Shown here: piece after piece, positions 52,802 through 61,510 of the stretch | Layout of the letters: every line of letters begins with the position of its first letter | Position numbering within the stretch: position 1 is the stretch's first letter | Notes under the pieces: generated by a model | What the model saw: the letters and a program-made list of their open reading frames with translations, nothing else | What the model was told of the DNA's origin: nothing | Databases searched by the model: none | Translations under genes and position numbers: made by a program | NCBI GenBank assembly: GCA_031270945.1 | Contig: JAISWZ010000276.1 | Location: 1 to 64,000, forward strand | Reading direction: 5' to 3' | DNA: 64,000 bases | Source: Clostridiales bacterium | GTDB lineage: Bacteria; Bacillota; Clostridia; Lachnospirales; WQUN01

Positions 52802-52811
52802 AAAATGAAAA

Positions 52812-52941
52812 AAAGCATATCCCAAAATTATATCCGAGGCGCCGAAAAAATCCGGATGTTTGCTCGCAGAAGCCCGAGCAAACTAGTTGAAGCATTCGCC
52901 AGGATTTTTTCGGCGCCATTTCGGAATTTTGGGATATGCTC
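52812..52941. mobile_element. MITE-like palindromic repeat, long subtype, copy 9
   Basis: GCATATCCCAAAATTATATC at the left, GGAATTTTGGGATATGCTCT at the right. An inner stem TTTGCTCG/CGAGCAAA is added compared with the short subtype. The same long subtype occurs at 61.5 kb in the opposite orientation. Confidence 0.8.
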
Positions 52942-52942
52942 T

Positions 52943-52991
52943 AAAAGCGGCGAATTTCAAGTCTTTGTGACTTGATTTTCGCCGCTTTTTT
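52943..52991 (+). terminator. Rho-independent terminator after the second Ro60-like gene
   Basis: AAAAGCGGCGAATTTCAAGTC pairs with GACTTGATTTTCGCCGCTTTTTT. Confidence 0.85.
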
Positions 52992-53168
52992 ATTTTTTGA
53001 AGCCAAACCTAAGCGCGTATGCCAAAATGGCTTTAAAATGGAAAAGCCGCGCTGGCTTGCTCATGCTTGATCGTTAAAGCTGAAACAAGCATAGCTTGGC
53101 ACCGTGTGCCTTCCCCAATTTACGGGAGGAGAGTAGGTCAGGGGGCTTGCGCCCCCCTTCCCCTCGAG

Positions 53169-53202
53169 GAACAGGACGTGAAAGTTTCCCTTCATCCTGC
53201 TC
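53169..53202 (-). ncRNA. Group II intron domain V
   Basis: 34 bases, GAGCAGGATGAAGG to CACGTCCTGTTC, with the AGC-type catalytic triad region near the base of the stem (AGC in GAGC) and a GAAA-type tetraloop. Confidence 0.85.
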
Positions 53203-53282
53203 GAGCACGTAGAACCTGCAGCTGGCTAGTGGTGCCTGTGATGCCTGTGGTGCCTATCCAACCGCAGAGAGTCTACTCCACA

Positions 53283-54947
53283 TCACCCTTTCGGGCGGCT
53301 TTCGCAGAAAAGTTCAAAGCAGTGCTTGTGCGTCAAAACTTTGCGCGCGGCACAGCTTACCCCCGATGCTGTCACGTTTACTATCTCATATTGGTAGTCC
53401 TCTGTTGAGTCCATGGGGAGGCCGCACAGGTGGCAAAGCCCCTTCTGTCTGGTCCAGACTTCCTTGAATGGGCTGGACAAGTGCTTCTTGGCTCTCGCTA
53501 GCTTGCGCTTCGAAAAGTATTCAGGGTCAAGGTATGGGTTTTTGTCCAATTTCAGTGCCGTGTGCCGGATTATCTTGATGTCTGAAAGGGATATCAGCTT
53601 TGTGTCGCCGTCGCAGAAGACCCATTTCCGGTTTCCGACTTGATGCCAGTACTTTGCGGCAATCCATCGCTTGCCTTTCTTTGGGTGCCTCCGCTTGGCC
53701 CATTGCCAAAGCATCTTGAACAAAATGTAGTCCACGTGCGAGAACGTCTCCTTGGCGCATACTGGCTGATGGTAGTTGCCCCAGCCTCTCAGTGTCTGGT
53801 TCAGGAGTATTATGAGGGTTTTCTGCGGCAGGGCCTTGCCCTTTCGCAGGATCTTCTCGGACAGGGTTGACGTTATTGACTTTATGGCCTTCTTTGAGGG
53901 TTTTATCAGGAGCTTCCCTTTGTACTTCCGGAAGTTCCATCCAATCAGGTCGTATCCGTCGTTGATATGCGTTATGAGCGTTTTCGTGGGGGAGAGCTCC
54001 AGCCCCCTGGTCAGGAGGATGACTGTGAGGCCAGCTTTTATGTTTATGGCGTCGCCATAGGTGACCGCCGTGATCACGAGGTCGTCCGCGTACCTTATCA
54101 GGTTCACTTTCTGCCCCTTGTAATTGGCGTGAAGGAAGTCTTCTATTCCGTCCAGGGCCAGGTTTGCGAGAATCGGCGATATGACTCCGCCTTGCGGGGT
54201 CCCCTCATCGGTCGGGAAAAGATCCCTTCCGTAGACGTATCCCGCCTTCAGGAACTGCTTGAGCACGGTTTTGTCCATGGGCACGTTCTCCAACAGCCAG
54301 TCGTGGCTTATGTGGTCGAAGCATCCCTTTATGTCGCCCTCCAGCACCCATTCCGCCCTGTTCCCGGCCGCCGTGCAGATGAAAATCTGCTGCATGGCGT
54401 CGTGGCAAGAGCGGCCTTTGCGGAATCCAAACGATCTCTTGTCTGCGGTCACTTCCGCCACCGGGTCGAGCCCGATTGCGTACAGCGCCTGCATGGCTCT
54501 GTCATGCATTGTGGGTATCCCCAGCGGACGCTTCTCCTTCTTGCCTTTCTTTTCGATGTATACCCTCTTGAGCGGCTTTGCCTTGTAACCCTTGTCCGTG
54601 AGGCATAGGGCGGCCTTCATTTTCTGCGCTGGCGTTGACCAAAGAACCTTGTCGACGCCTGGCGTTCTCTTTCCCTTGTTTGTTGTGACCTTCCGCACAG
54701 CGAGCAGTTTCGCGCAACGCGAGTGAGCCAGAAGATACTGAAGCTTTTTCACCGTTCGCCATTTCTTTTCCGCGGCGGCCTTGGCGATCCTGGCTTGCAG
54801 CCGACTAACCAGTTGTTCCGCATGCTTCCAGTTGATGGATGTCCATTCTACATGGAGGGCGGCCCGGTTTGGCAATGCCTCGGACGCAGAGTTTGCGACC
54901 CGCCGTTGACTATTTGCCATTTGTTGGTTTGCCTCCATTTTCGCCAT
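53283..54947 (-). CDS. ltrA: Group II intron reverse transcriptase/maturase with HNH domain
   Basis: About 554 residues. The RT domain is complete: KPLKRVYIEKKGKKEKRPLGIPT (RT1-2), VLEGDIKGCFDHISHDWLL (RT3), TPQGGVISPILANLALD (RT4), LIRYADDLVITA with YADD (RT5) and LSPTKTLITHI (RT6). The maturase X domain includes LNQTLRGWGNYHQPV. The end is an HNH-type endonuclease with CHLCG, THKHC. It splices and mobilises the host intron. Several ATG codons are near the start; 54947 is one choice. It looks intact, so the intron may be active. Confidence 0.93.
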   Translation of the reverse strand: MAKMEANQQMANSQRRVANSASEALPNRAALHVEWTSINWKHAEQLVSRLQARIAKAAAEKKWRTVKKLQYLLAHSRCAKLLAVRKVTTNKGKRTPGVDKVLWSTPAQKMKAALCLTDKGYKAKPLKRVYIEKKGKKEKRPLGIPTMHDRAMQALYAIGLDPVAEVTADKRSFGFRKGRSCHDAMQQIFICTAAGNRAEWVLEGDIKGCFDHISHDWLLENVPMDKTVLKQFLKAGYVYGRDLFPTDEGTPQGGVISPILANLALDGIEDFLHANYKGQKVNLIRYADDLVITAVTYGDAINIKAGLTVILLTRGLELSPTKTLITHINDGYDLIGWNFRKYKGKLLIKPSKKAIKSITSTLSEKILRKGKALPQKTLIILLNQTLRGWGNYHQPVCAKETFSHVDYILFKMLWQWAKRRHPKKGKRWIAAKYWHQVGNRKWVFCDGDTKLISLSDIKIIRHTALKLDKNPYLDPEYFSKRKLARAKKHLSSPFKEVWTRQKGLCHLCGLPMDSTEDYQYEIVNVTASGVSCAARKVLTHKHCFELFCESRPKG

Positions 54948-55489
54948 GCGGCGCCTTGGGCAAGTCAGCCCCCTTTCAGGGCAGGGCATGAACCCCTATC
55001 CGCCCCATTACAGGGCGGCATTCGCTTTTTGCCCGTTCCTTTACCCCCTGCTTCAATTTCTTCGCCTTACGGCGTCGATACCCAAGCCCTGCGGTGTAGC
55101 CAAGGCTTGGGAAGGCATGGGGCTTGCCGTGTTCCGCTTGACTAATAATGTGGACGCTTTAGAAGCCGCCTTTGAGCCGGGAGCATTGTGTCCACTTGCG
55201 AGGGAACCGCACAATTTCCCCCGCCAACTCCGTACCGATTTGGTCCGAGCTCGTTGATACCTATATAGGCTCGCGATTTTCACGACTCTTGCAGCGGTGA
55301 GCATGTGTTCTTCATGGCGCCCTTATCCTGGCGGCTGCTCCGGCATAGGCATCCGAACTTCCCCGCTTTGTCATGCACGCTTCCCACCCCCCAGTTACCC
55401 GGAACGCAGGGTGCAATAGGATTACCCCAAGTGGATGGGGTAGCCGACTGTCGACAATTATTCAAGCGACTTTCGCGTCGCAGTACGCG

Positions 55490-55846
55490 CTAAATGGTCT
55501 TTTGCCTAAGTTCTTGCATGTTCAAGATGTACTTCATGAACTGAATGATAAAAATCTTTGAATCCAAAGAAAGCTTGTCATATAGGGATTGGTGCTCTTC
55601 CGACAGGAAGTCGGCCTTTTCCTTGTTCGCGTTCAAGTCATACATATCGCCGTTTCCTGTCAAGAGCCATTCCTTGTTGATGCTGAACGTGGTGCAAATG
55701 TTGTTTACAAATACATCCAGAGGCTTTCTTATTCCCAATTCGTAATTGGAGTAGGCTTTTGGAGTTGATCCTATTCTTCTTGCGAACTGGGTTCTGTTCA
55801 ATCCATGCTCATTCCTGATTAAAGCAAGCCGGTCTTTAAGCTCCAT
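55490..55846 (-). CDS. XRE family transcriptional regulator
   Basis: 118 residues. The helix-turn-helix is LNRTQFARRIGSTPKAYSNYELGIRKP, followed by VDFVNNICTTFSINKEWLLTGNGDMYD-like dimerisation sequence, the pattern of phage-repressor-type regulators in Clostridia. The group II intron begins just after its stop codon on the same strand. ATG at 55846 has GAGGAG upstream. Probably a prophage- or element-derived repressor. Confidence 0.85.
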   Translation of the reverse strand: MELKDRLALIRNEHGLNRTQFARRIGSTPKAYSNYELGIRKPLDVFVNNICTTFSINKEWLLTGNGDMYDLNANKEKADFLSEEHQSLYDKLSLDSKIFIIQFMKYILNMQELRQKTI

Positions 55847-55888
55847 CCGTGGTTAGCTCCTCGCTTTTGTAGAATAGAAAAGTTGTAA

Positions 55889-55967
55889 GCGCATATCCTG
55901 AAATTCCAAAAAAAGGCGCAAGGGAAGTCGTGCCACGCTCTAAAATGAATTTTTGGGTACGCTTTAG
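55889..55967. mobile_element. MITE-like palindromic repeat, diverged copy 10
   Basis: GCGCATATCCTGAAATTCC at the left, GAATTTTTGGGTACGCTTTA at the right. More diverged than the others. Confidence 0.55.
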
Positions 55968-55976
55968 AACCAAGCG

Positions 55977-56554
55977 TTATTGGGCGTCAGTGCCCTTATC
56001 GTCGTCATCGCCATCGGGCTGAGGGCTGTAACCCATTTCTGCCAAGATTTTGGCTACAGAAGAGGCTGAAATCTTGTATCCTTGGTCTTGAAGCGCTTTT
56101 GCCAGCTTTCTTTGGCTGCAGCTCTCCAAAGGCGGGTTGCCGGGATTCTCGCTTGTTTCAGGATAGATTAGCGCCTTGATTGCGGCCTTATCTCTTCGTC
56201 AACCAAAACCGTCTTAAATCGCCCGCCGCCCAGCCTTCTAATCCGGTCAGGGTCATTGCCGTATTTGTCGTCGTCATCACCGTCGCCGCCCGCGCGAACC
56301 AACTCCGCGTTTGAGGTTTGGTTATCGAGCCCAAGCAGCTCTTTATGCCCTTTGACTATCACTGATTTTGAGACGCCAGTTGCTTCGGATACAAGCTTTG
56401 CCCCTCCATAGCCTAAAACGTCTGCGAAGGCGGCAACATATTGCCTTCTTGAGCGCTCATTCAGAAAGGGATTCATGATCTTGTAATGCTGCTTGACAAT
56501 GCGCAAGAGAATGTCATTGTCCACCAATTTGATTATGTCTTTGCCTGTGTCCAT
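55977..56554 (-). pseudogene. ISAzo13-like transposase remnant, frameshifted and truncated
   Basis: The first part (128 codons, ATG at 56554 after GGGGG) reads ERSRRQYVAAFADVLGYGGAKLVSEATGVSKSVIVKGHKEL, then DPDRIRRLGGGR, the N-terminal landmarks of ISAzo13 transposases. After a frameshift near 56190 the match continues LIYPETSENPGNPPLES, SQRKLAKALQDQGYKISASSVAKILAEMGYS and then ends in a foreign-looking tail. The catalytic part is absent. Both pieces carry a GDDDDK tract just where homologues do not, suggesting a sequence duplication or exchange. Confidence 0.7.
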
Positions 56555-56603
56555 ATCATCCCCCCTTGCGCCTGCGATTTGTGTTTTTTGCCTGAGTAGG
56601 CCG

Positions 56604-56636
56604 CCCGGAAGCGATACCTAAGTTTTCGCTTCCGGG
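56604..56636. repeat. Inverted repeat near the SGNH gene
   Basis: CCCGGAAGCGA/TCGCTTCCGGG with a 10-base loop, no T-run. Confidence 0.5.
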
Positions 56637-56749
56637 CTATATTCCTGCCTGTTTTTAATTATAGACAAGGAAGCCGAAAAATACACAGGTGGCTTCAATA
56701 AACGCGCTGAACGCTAGCGCAACGAGCGTTTGCTTTGATATGTAACGCT

Positions 56750-57379
56750 TTACAGAATCTCTGTCGCCTTGAGCCATTCGTAGGCGATCAGCCCATGGCC
56801 GAGATCGGTCGGGTGCACTCCGTCCTCTGAGATGGCGGAAGCGGGGTAGCCGGAAACTGCGTACCCTCCCAAGATGCCATCAAGGGGAAGGTAGTAATCG
56901 GCGAATTCCCTAGCCAACTTTCTGGCTATCTGGATTCTGGGATCCAGGACAGGGCGCCAATTTGGGTTCAGGCCAGATATAGGAAGGAGAAAAGGCTCGA
57001 GAATGATGATTCCGACATCGGGCAGGTCATCTCTGATTTTCTCCAGAAGGATGCGGTAGTTGTTCTCGTAAATTTTAGCTGTTACGGCGTCTGCGGCGTT
57101 GTCGATAGCGCTCCAGGCATCGTTGATGCCAATGAGGATCGAGATGAAGTCGGGCTTTACAGCCAAGAAATCTTCTTCATAGCGGTTCAGCAGGTGGATG
57201 GTCCTGTCGCCTCCAATGCCTCTGTTTACGAATTTGACAGTCGAGCTTGGCATAAGCGATGTGTAAACCTCAAACACCTTTCTGGCGTATCCCCACCCGT
57301 GCTCGCGCTCTCTTCTGCCGACGTCTGTTACAGAGTCCCCTTGGAAAAGGACGGTCTTGCCGTTAAAAATGTCGTTCAA
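56750..57379 (-). CDS. SGNH/GDSL hydrolase
   Basis: 209 residues with all four blocks: nucleophile Ser in FQGDSVTD (block I), NRGIGGDRTIHLL (II), IGINDAW (III) and the Asp-His pair EDGVHPTDLG (V). No signal peptide, so cytoplasmic. Relatives deacetylate carbohydrates or hydrolyse lipid esters. TTG at 57379 is the likely start. It stands alone between an IS remnant and a MITE remnant. Confidence 0.9.
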   Translation of the reverse strand: MNDIFNGKTVLFQGDSVTDVGRREREHGWGYARKVFEVYTSLMPSSTVKFVNRGIGGDRTIHLLNRYEEDFLAVKPDFISILIGINDAWSAIDNAADAVTAKIYENNYRILLEKIRDDLPDVGIIILEPFLLPISGLNPNWRPVLDPRIQIARKLAREFADYYLPLDGILGGYAVSGYPASAISEDGVHPTDLGHGLIAYEWLKATEIL

Positions 57380-57416
57380 CCTTAAACCCTCCCAGCGTTA
57401 TATATATCTGCGCCTA

Positions 57417-57450
57417 AGAGCATATCCAATAGAAATTTTGGGATACGCAC
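57417..57450. mobile_element. MITE remnant, copy 11 (ends only)
   Basis: GAGCATATCCAATAGAAATT followed directly by TTGGGATACGCAC, with TA at both sides. Almost the entire interior is deleted. Confidence 0.5.
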
Positions 57451-57602
57451 TAATGGCGCAAGACCATTATAGCATCAAACAGCTAAAGCATCAACGCAAT
57501 TTGTGGGAGAGATGTTTTGGACAAATTGGCTGGGCTGGCAGGGGCGTTTAGAGAGATCTTAGCTCTGGTTTTTTTCAAGCAAAAAAAAACTTTAAAAACC
57601 TA

Positions 57603-57633
57603 TTGACCTTGACGTTACGTCAACGATTATACT
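57603..57633 (+). promoter_or_regulatory. MerR-type promoter with 19-bp spacer and operator dyad
   Basis: TTGACC (57603-57608), 19 bases, TATACT (57628-57633). The spacer contains TTGACGTTACGTCAA (57609-57623), a perfect dyad. Overlong spacers with an internal palindrome are the hallmark of MerR-activated promoters. Confidence 0.8.
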
Positions 57634-57660
57634 CACTATTGAAAAGGGGCTGGATGATAC

Positions 57661-58419
57661 GTGGAGCGCACAATAAAAAAGCTGGCGCAGATGTCGGGAG
57701 TTAGCGCTCGAACGCTTAGGTGGTATGAGGAATGCGGCTTGCTCAAGCCTAAGCGCCTAAGCACGAACGGTTACAGGATTTATGGGGATGACGAGGTTGA
57801 TCGCTTGCAGCAGATATTGTTCTACCGAGAGCTGGGCTTTCAGCTCGAAGAGATAAGGTCGATTCTCCTCTCTCCCCAGTTTGACAGGGAAGCGGCGCTA
57901 GAGAAGCATCTCGTGGCGCTGCAGGAAAAAAGGCGCCAACTGGACATTCTTGTTATGAATGTTGAGAAGACGCTAAAATCAGCGAGGGAGGGAACAGCCA
58001 TGAGCGACGAGGAAAAGTTCGCGGGCTTCACCAAGGGTCTTGTAGAAGAAAACGAGAAATCCTACGGAAAGGAGATCCGCGAGAAATACGGGAGCGAGGC
58101 GGTTGAAAAAGCCAACGCCAAGGTGATGGGAATGAGCAAGGAAAAGTGGGCCGAGTCAGAGGGCCTCAGGGTAAAGTACACAGAAGCTCTCAAAGAGGCC
58201 ATGGCAAAAGGCGATCCAGCGGGAGCTGAAGCGAGGAAGGCTTGCCTTCTGCACGGGCAGTGGCTCAGTTTCTTTTATGACGGGTACTGCAAAGAGTACC
58301 ACCTGGCAATCTCACAGATGTACGTGGACGATTCGAGGTTCAACGACTACTATGAGGCGATTGCGCCAGGCGCGGCGCTGTTCTTGAGGGATGCGGTCAA
58401 AAGCTACTTCGGGGAGTAA
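57661..58419 (+). CDS. MerR family regulator with TipAS effector domain
   Basis: 252 residues. Residues 1-75 are the MerR winged helix (TIKKLAQMSGVSARTLRWYEECGLLKP), then a coiled-coil dimerisation helix (EKRRQLDILVMNVEKTL), then a TipAS-type domain (about 130-250; SDEEKFAGFTKGLVEENEKSYGKEIREKYG, WLSFFYDGYCKEYHLAISQMYVDDSRFNDYYEAI) that binds antibiotics or peptides in known members. GTG at 57661 is the start. It probably regulates itself from the promoter at 57603. No drug exporter is adjacent. Confidence 0.92.
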   Translation: MERTIKKLAQMSGVSARTLRWYEECGLLKPKRLSTNGYRIYGDDEVDRLQQILFYRELGFQLEEIRSILLSPQFDREAALEKHLVALQEKRRQLDILVMNVEKTLKSAREGTAMSDEEKFAGFTKGLVEENEKSYGKEIREKYGSEAVEKANAKVMGMSKEKWAESEGLRVKYTEALKEAMAKGDPAGAEARKACLLHGQWLSFFYDGYCKEYHLAISQMYVDDSRFNDYYEAIAPGAALFLRDAVKSYFGE

Positions 58420-58480
58420 GATCGAGCGCTGGCGCTCAAGACCGCATCGTACCGGAAGCGAGATTTGACAGGTTGCAAAA

Positions 58481-58514
58481 GAGCCCGCCATTGACACTGG
58501 CGGGCTCTTGTTTT
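58481..58514 (+). terminator. Terminator of the MerR gene
   Basis: GAGCCCGCCA/TGGCGGGCTC with TTGTTTT. Confidence 0.85.
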
Positions 58515-58534
58515 ATGCGAAAGATAGCATGCTT

Positions 58535-58900
58535 TGCAACGCAATTTGGCCAAATGGGATGACAAATGACTGCTTGTTAATGTTAGATATCAAACATTTG
58601 GCATTTCAAAAAACATCTTCAACACATTCCGGCAAAAAAAAGCTTGTTCGTTCCCAATGCTCAATGTTGCCTATAACACTGCCAAATGTAGCCGCGTTAG
58701 CAATAATTTGAACTTTGGGCACTTGGGTGAAAAGATGATTGACTCTTGAGCTGATATTGCCATAATCTGCAATGCGGTTTACTGCCCGAAGTCGACCCAA
58801 AACGCCAAAAAAGCTTAACAAGCCCAAAAAGTCCTTGTGCGTTTACCTGAAAAGCTGTATAATAACCTTGCAACCAATTTGGTTAAATGGGATGACGAAT
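58535..58900 (+). repeat. Direct repeat pair flanking a 330-bp spacer
   Basis: CAATTTGGCCAAATGGGATGAC (58541) and CAATTTGGTTAAATGGGATGAC (58874) share the flanks TTGCAAC and AATGA. They suggest duplication of the leader of the unknown gene at 58907. A TTGTGC-17-TATAAT promoter (about 58834-58863) precedes the second copy. Confidence 0.6.
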
Positions 58901-58906
58901 GAATAG

Positions 58907-60346
58907 ATGACAAGCGAGAATGAATCACTGGCAGACCAAATCATAAGAGTCGCGGAGTCGCTTGGATTTGCGGATGAGAAGGTTCTGGGCACTTTGCGGA
59001 TTTTGATAGATAGCATTGCCTCACCAGATTCCTGCGACAAAGAAGTTGACACAAATGACCTTGGCAGGGAGATTTTGCATGAATCAGTGTGGCAATATGT
59101 AAGGGTGGAGCATGCAAAGCTTGTGGCGCAAGGCAGAAATCCTGCTGTATGCATCTACACAGATGAGTCGATGCGCATGTTCTTCTCTGATGATCCGGAA
59201 AGCTCAAGAAGACTCAGAGTCTATGGCCGAACGGCAATGACAGTGCTGGTTTCTATAGGCGACAAGACGTTTATGCTGGATCAGCAAGTCTATGGCACCC
59301 GGCTTGAACCCAGCCAGATAAGGAAGATCAATTTGGCTAGAGACGAAACAAACTCGAGATCGGAAATTCTGAGAGAGGAAATCTACGGATTGGATTTAGA
59401 GAGGTATTTTAAAGACGAAGCCCTTAAAAACGCTAATGACGCGAGTCAAGCTGCCAGGAAGGATGTAAATGACTTAAGCGCGGAATTAGCGGCCGAAAAG
59501 AAGAAAAAGTTAGGCAAAGCCTCCTACAAGGAGGCGAGCATGAAATTTGAAGCGGCAAAGAAAATCCATCTTGAAGCAAAAACTGCAGTAACCGAGCTAT
59601 TCAATCAGTCAGAGGCAATTCATGCGGAAATTTCGGAGAAGATAACACAAATAGAAGCTCTTAAGCATGAGCTGAAAACGATAAGAACCCAAGTAGATGA
59701 TCGCAAGACAACCGAAGGCGATGATGCATCTGCGTTTGTCGCTAGGCTTGCGCAAAGCGTTCCGGAGGACGTTAGACATCTCGAACCAGAGGTTGTGTTG
59801 GAAGCCTGGTTCAAAAACTACGAAATAGCATCCGCCTTTCAGGAGAAGGGTTGCCGGTTAGTGTCATCTGAAAATCTTTTCAGGAAAGTGAATCCTTTCG
59901 GCGCAGAGCTTAGGCTGGGGAGCTATGCAAAGCTGGTTAAGCAGGAGCAATGCGAACTTGTTGAAGCAAAGGGGAAAGAGTACTTGGTTCACGCGTTTGT
60001 AAACCAAGAAAAAAACTCTAAAAGCAACAAGGCTTTTATTGCATGGCCTGCGAGCCAGTTTGGAATATCAAGCCGGGCCAAGGGGTTTTTCGCGACAGAT
60101 CTCGATTTGCCATCTCGGGAATGCTTGAAGCTTTTCGACAGAGCTGAAGAAGCGAAATTCTATAAAGCGGTTGGGTTCCACGATTTCCAGATCACGAGCA
60201 TTGCCGCCATTGAAAGCATCATGTGGATATTTGCGATTATCCGCTTAATATGCGCCGATTGCAATGCTGACATGAAAGCTTTCCGCTACGGGTTTACGCA
60301 GTTGCAGAACATTGCTGAAGCAAATGAAGAGAAAGCTTGCTCCTGA
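58907..60346 (+). CDS. Unrecognised 479-residue coiled-coil protein
   Basis: I do not recognise this family. Residues of about 165-270 form a long coiled coil (KKLGKASYKEASMKFEAAKKIH and following). Flanking regions look globular (about 20-150 and 280-470). The end has a short hydrophobic stretch (SIAAIESIMWIFAIIRLICADC) that could be a buried helix or a membrane segment. The start ATG at 58907 has no strong ribosome binding site; the leader is duplicated upstream. It is followed after 23 bases by a second unknown gene, and the two look like one accessory operon. Confidence 0.8.
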   Translation: MTSENESLADQIIRVAESLGFADEKVLGTLRILIDSIASPDSCDKEVDTNDLGREILHESVWQYVRVEHAKLVAQGRNPAVCIYTDESMRMFFSDDPESSRRLRVYGRTAMTVLVSIGDKTFMLDQQVYGTRLEPSQIRKINLARDETNSRSEILREEIYGLDLERYFKDEALKNANDASQAARKDVNDLSAELAAEKKKKLGKASYKEASMKFEAAKKIHLEAKTAVTELFNQSEAIHAEISEKITQIEALKHELKTIRTQVDDRKTTEGDDASAFVARLAQSVPEDVRHLEPEVVLEAWFKNYEIASAFQEKGCRLVSSENLFRKVNPFGAELRLGSYAKLVKQEQCELVEAKGKEYLVHAFVNQEKNSKSNKAFIAWPASQFGISSRAKGFFATDLDLPSRECLKLFDRAEEAKFYKAVGFHDFQITSIAAIESIMWIFAIIRLICADCNADMKAFRYGFTQLQNIAEANEEKACS

Positions 60347-60369
60347 AGAAAAATTGGGGAAGTGAAGCA

Positions 60370-61428
60370 ATGGAAGATTGGACATCGGAATTATCTGTGC
60401 GATTGGAGAAGACGAAGTTCGTTGCATTTAGCGAGAAAATCGACTACTTCAAGGATTTTAAAGCGGCACATGAAGATGTTTGGGAAAAAATCATTGAGGC
60501 AGCAGCTTTTGGATCATTAAGTTACCAAATATTAGCATTTTACAGAAGTGAGGGAACACCTCTTAATATTTCTAGTGTGGGAATAGAGGTAACCAAACAG
60601 GTACAGGAACTAATGAATTTAAAAGGCGAAGAGTTTTTCGACCGCCTATGGGATGAACTTGCCATTAAGCACAAGATAATCAAAGAAGGCGTTGCGTTAA
60701 GCGCGAAGGAAAGGTGCAAGTTGATGCCCTTGGCGGTTCAAGCCGAAATATCAGGAAAGAAATGTGTGCTGCTGTCAGACACGGTTTTTTGGGATGAAGA
60801 AACCATTGTGCGCATTTTATCGGATGAATACGACTACTTGATCGATTCTACTGAAGACAGCGAACTTGGAGAAAAATTGGTGCGAAGGCTTGCCAAAACG
60901 ATTGAAATCGACGGTCAACCCTATGATTTTAAAGATCGCAAACAGCTATGCAAAACAATAAAGACGCCATATGCAGGACATAAGACCTTTTACGTGCATG
61001 CTTTCTATGATGACACGCATAAATTTCCTGACAAGCATGATTTGATGAAAAAGACTGCCGAAGCGTTTTTCGCGTACCACAGAAACCCAAATAATGAGAA
61101 ATATGAGAAATACAAGAGGTTCTTGAAGTTTAACTCGCGCAACCCCAATAGGGTTGAAACAATCAATTCAGAAGCCATCCAGCAGGTTTTGGGGTTTGAC
61201 GCGTGGACACTGATAGGCAGCAATGCGATTAAGGATTTGAATGAAGCGGTTAAAGAGCGTGGCGAACTGGAAGAAATTGAAATTAAATTCGACAATATGT
61301 TGTTTATTCTGGGCTATTCCAGAAAGCGTATGGAAGGGTACGATGAGGATAGTGGCAAGTCTTTTATCGCGTTCCTTATGACGCTGTATTATGACGAATT
61401 AAAAAAAGCTCAAAGTCGCAAGCGCTAA
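60370..61428 (+). CDS. Unrecognised 352-residue protein
   Basis: No family recognised. The protein is soluble and highly charged, with sequence such as VFWDEETIVRILSDEYDYLIDSTEDSELGE and GYDEDSGKSFIAFLMTLYYDELKK. GGGGAAGTGAAG before the ATG at 60370 supports the start. It is lower in GC than most neighbours, which hints at transfer. It forms a two-gene unit with the coiled-coil protein. Confidence 0.78.
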   Translation: MEDWTSELSVRLEKTKFVAFSEKIDYFKDFKAAHEDVWEKIIEAAAFGSLSYQILAFYRSEGTPLNISSVGIEVTKQVQELMNLKGEEFFDRLWDELAIKHKIIKEGVALSAKERCKLMPLAVQAEISGKKCVLLSDTVFWDEETIVRILSDEYDYLIDSTEDSELGEKLVRRLAKTIEIDGQPYDFKDRKQLCKTIKTPYAGHKTFYVHAFYDDTHKFPDKHDLMKKTAEAFFAYHRNPNNEKYEKYKRFLKFNSRNPNRVETINSEAIQQVLGFDAWTLIGSNAIKDLNEAVKERGELEEIEIKFDNMLFILGYSRKRMEGYDEDSGKSFIAFLMTLYYDELKKAQSRKR

Positions 61429-61510
61429 GATTTGGGAAGAGCAATAAAGCGAGAACAACAGGCTTTGTTTGACGTCTGCGGCAGCCAGGCAAGCGATTTG
61501 CGCTCGACTA

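Larger units (their letters stand above)
53125..55490 (-). mobile_element. Group II intron (approximate ends)
   Basis: A 34-base domain V is visible on the minus strand at 53202-53169: GAGCAGGATGAAGGGAAACT.. ending CCTGTTC, a canonical DV with AAAC/GAAA-type loop. Domain VI follows (GGGGGGC-GCAA-GCCCCC with TGACCTAC carrying the bulged A). The maturase gene lies in the domain IV position. The 5' end is probably the GCGAC-GCGAA-GTCGC stem region just after the XRE stop codon near 55480; a perfect GTGYG is not seen. Both boundaries are estimates. Confidence 0.8.

Noticed and set aside
53067-53408. Plus-strand frames across the group II intron
   Set aside because: They run antisense through domains V and VI and the maturase gene.
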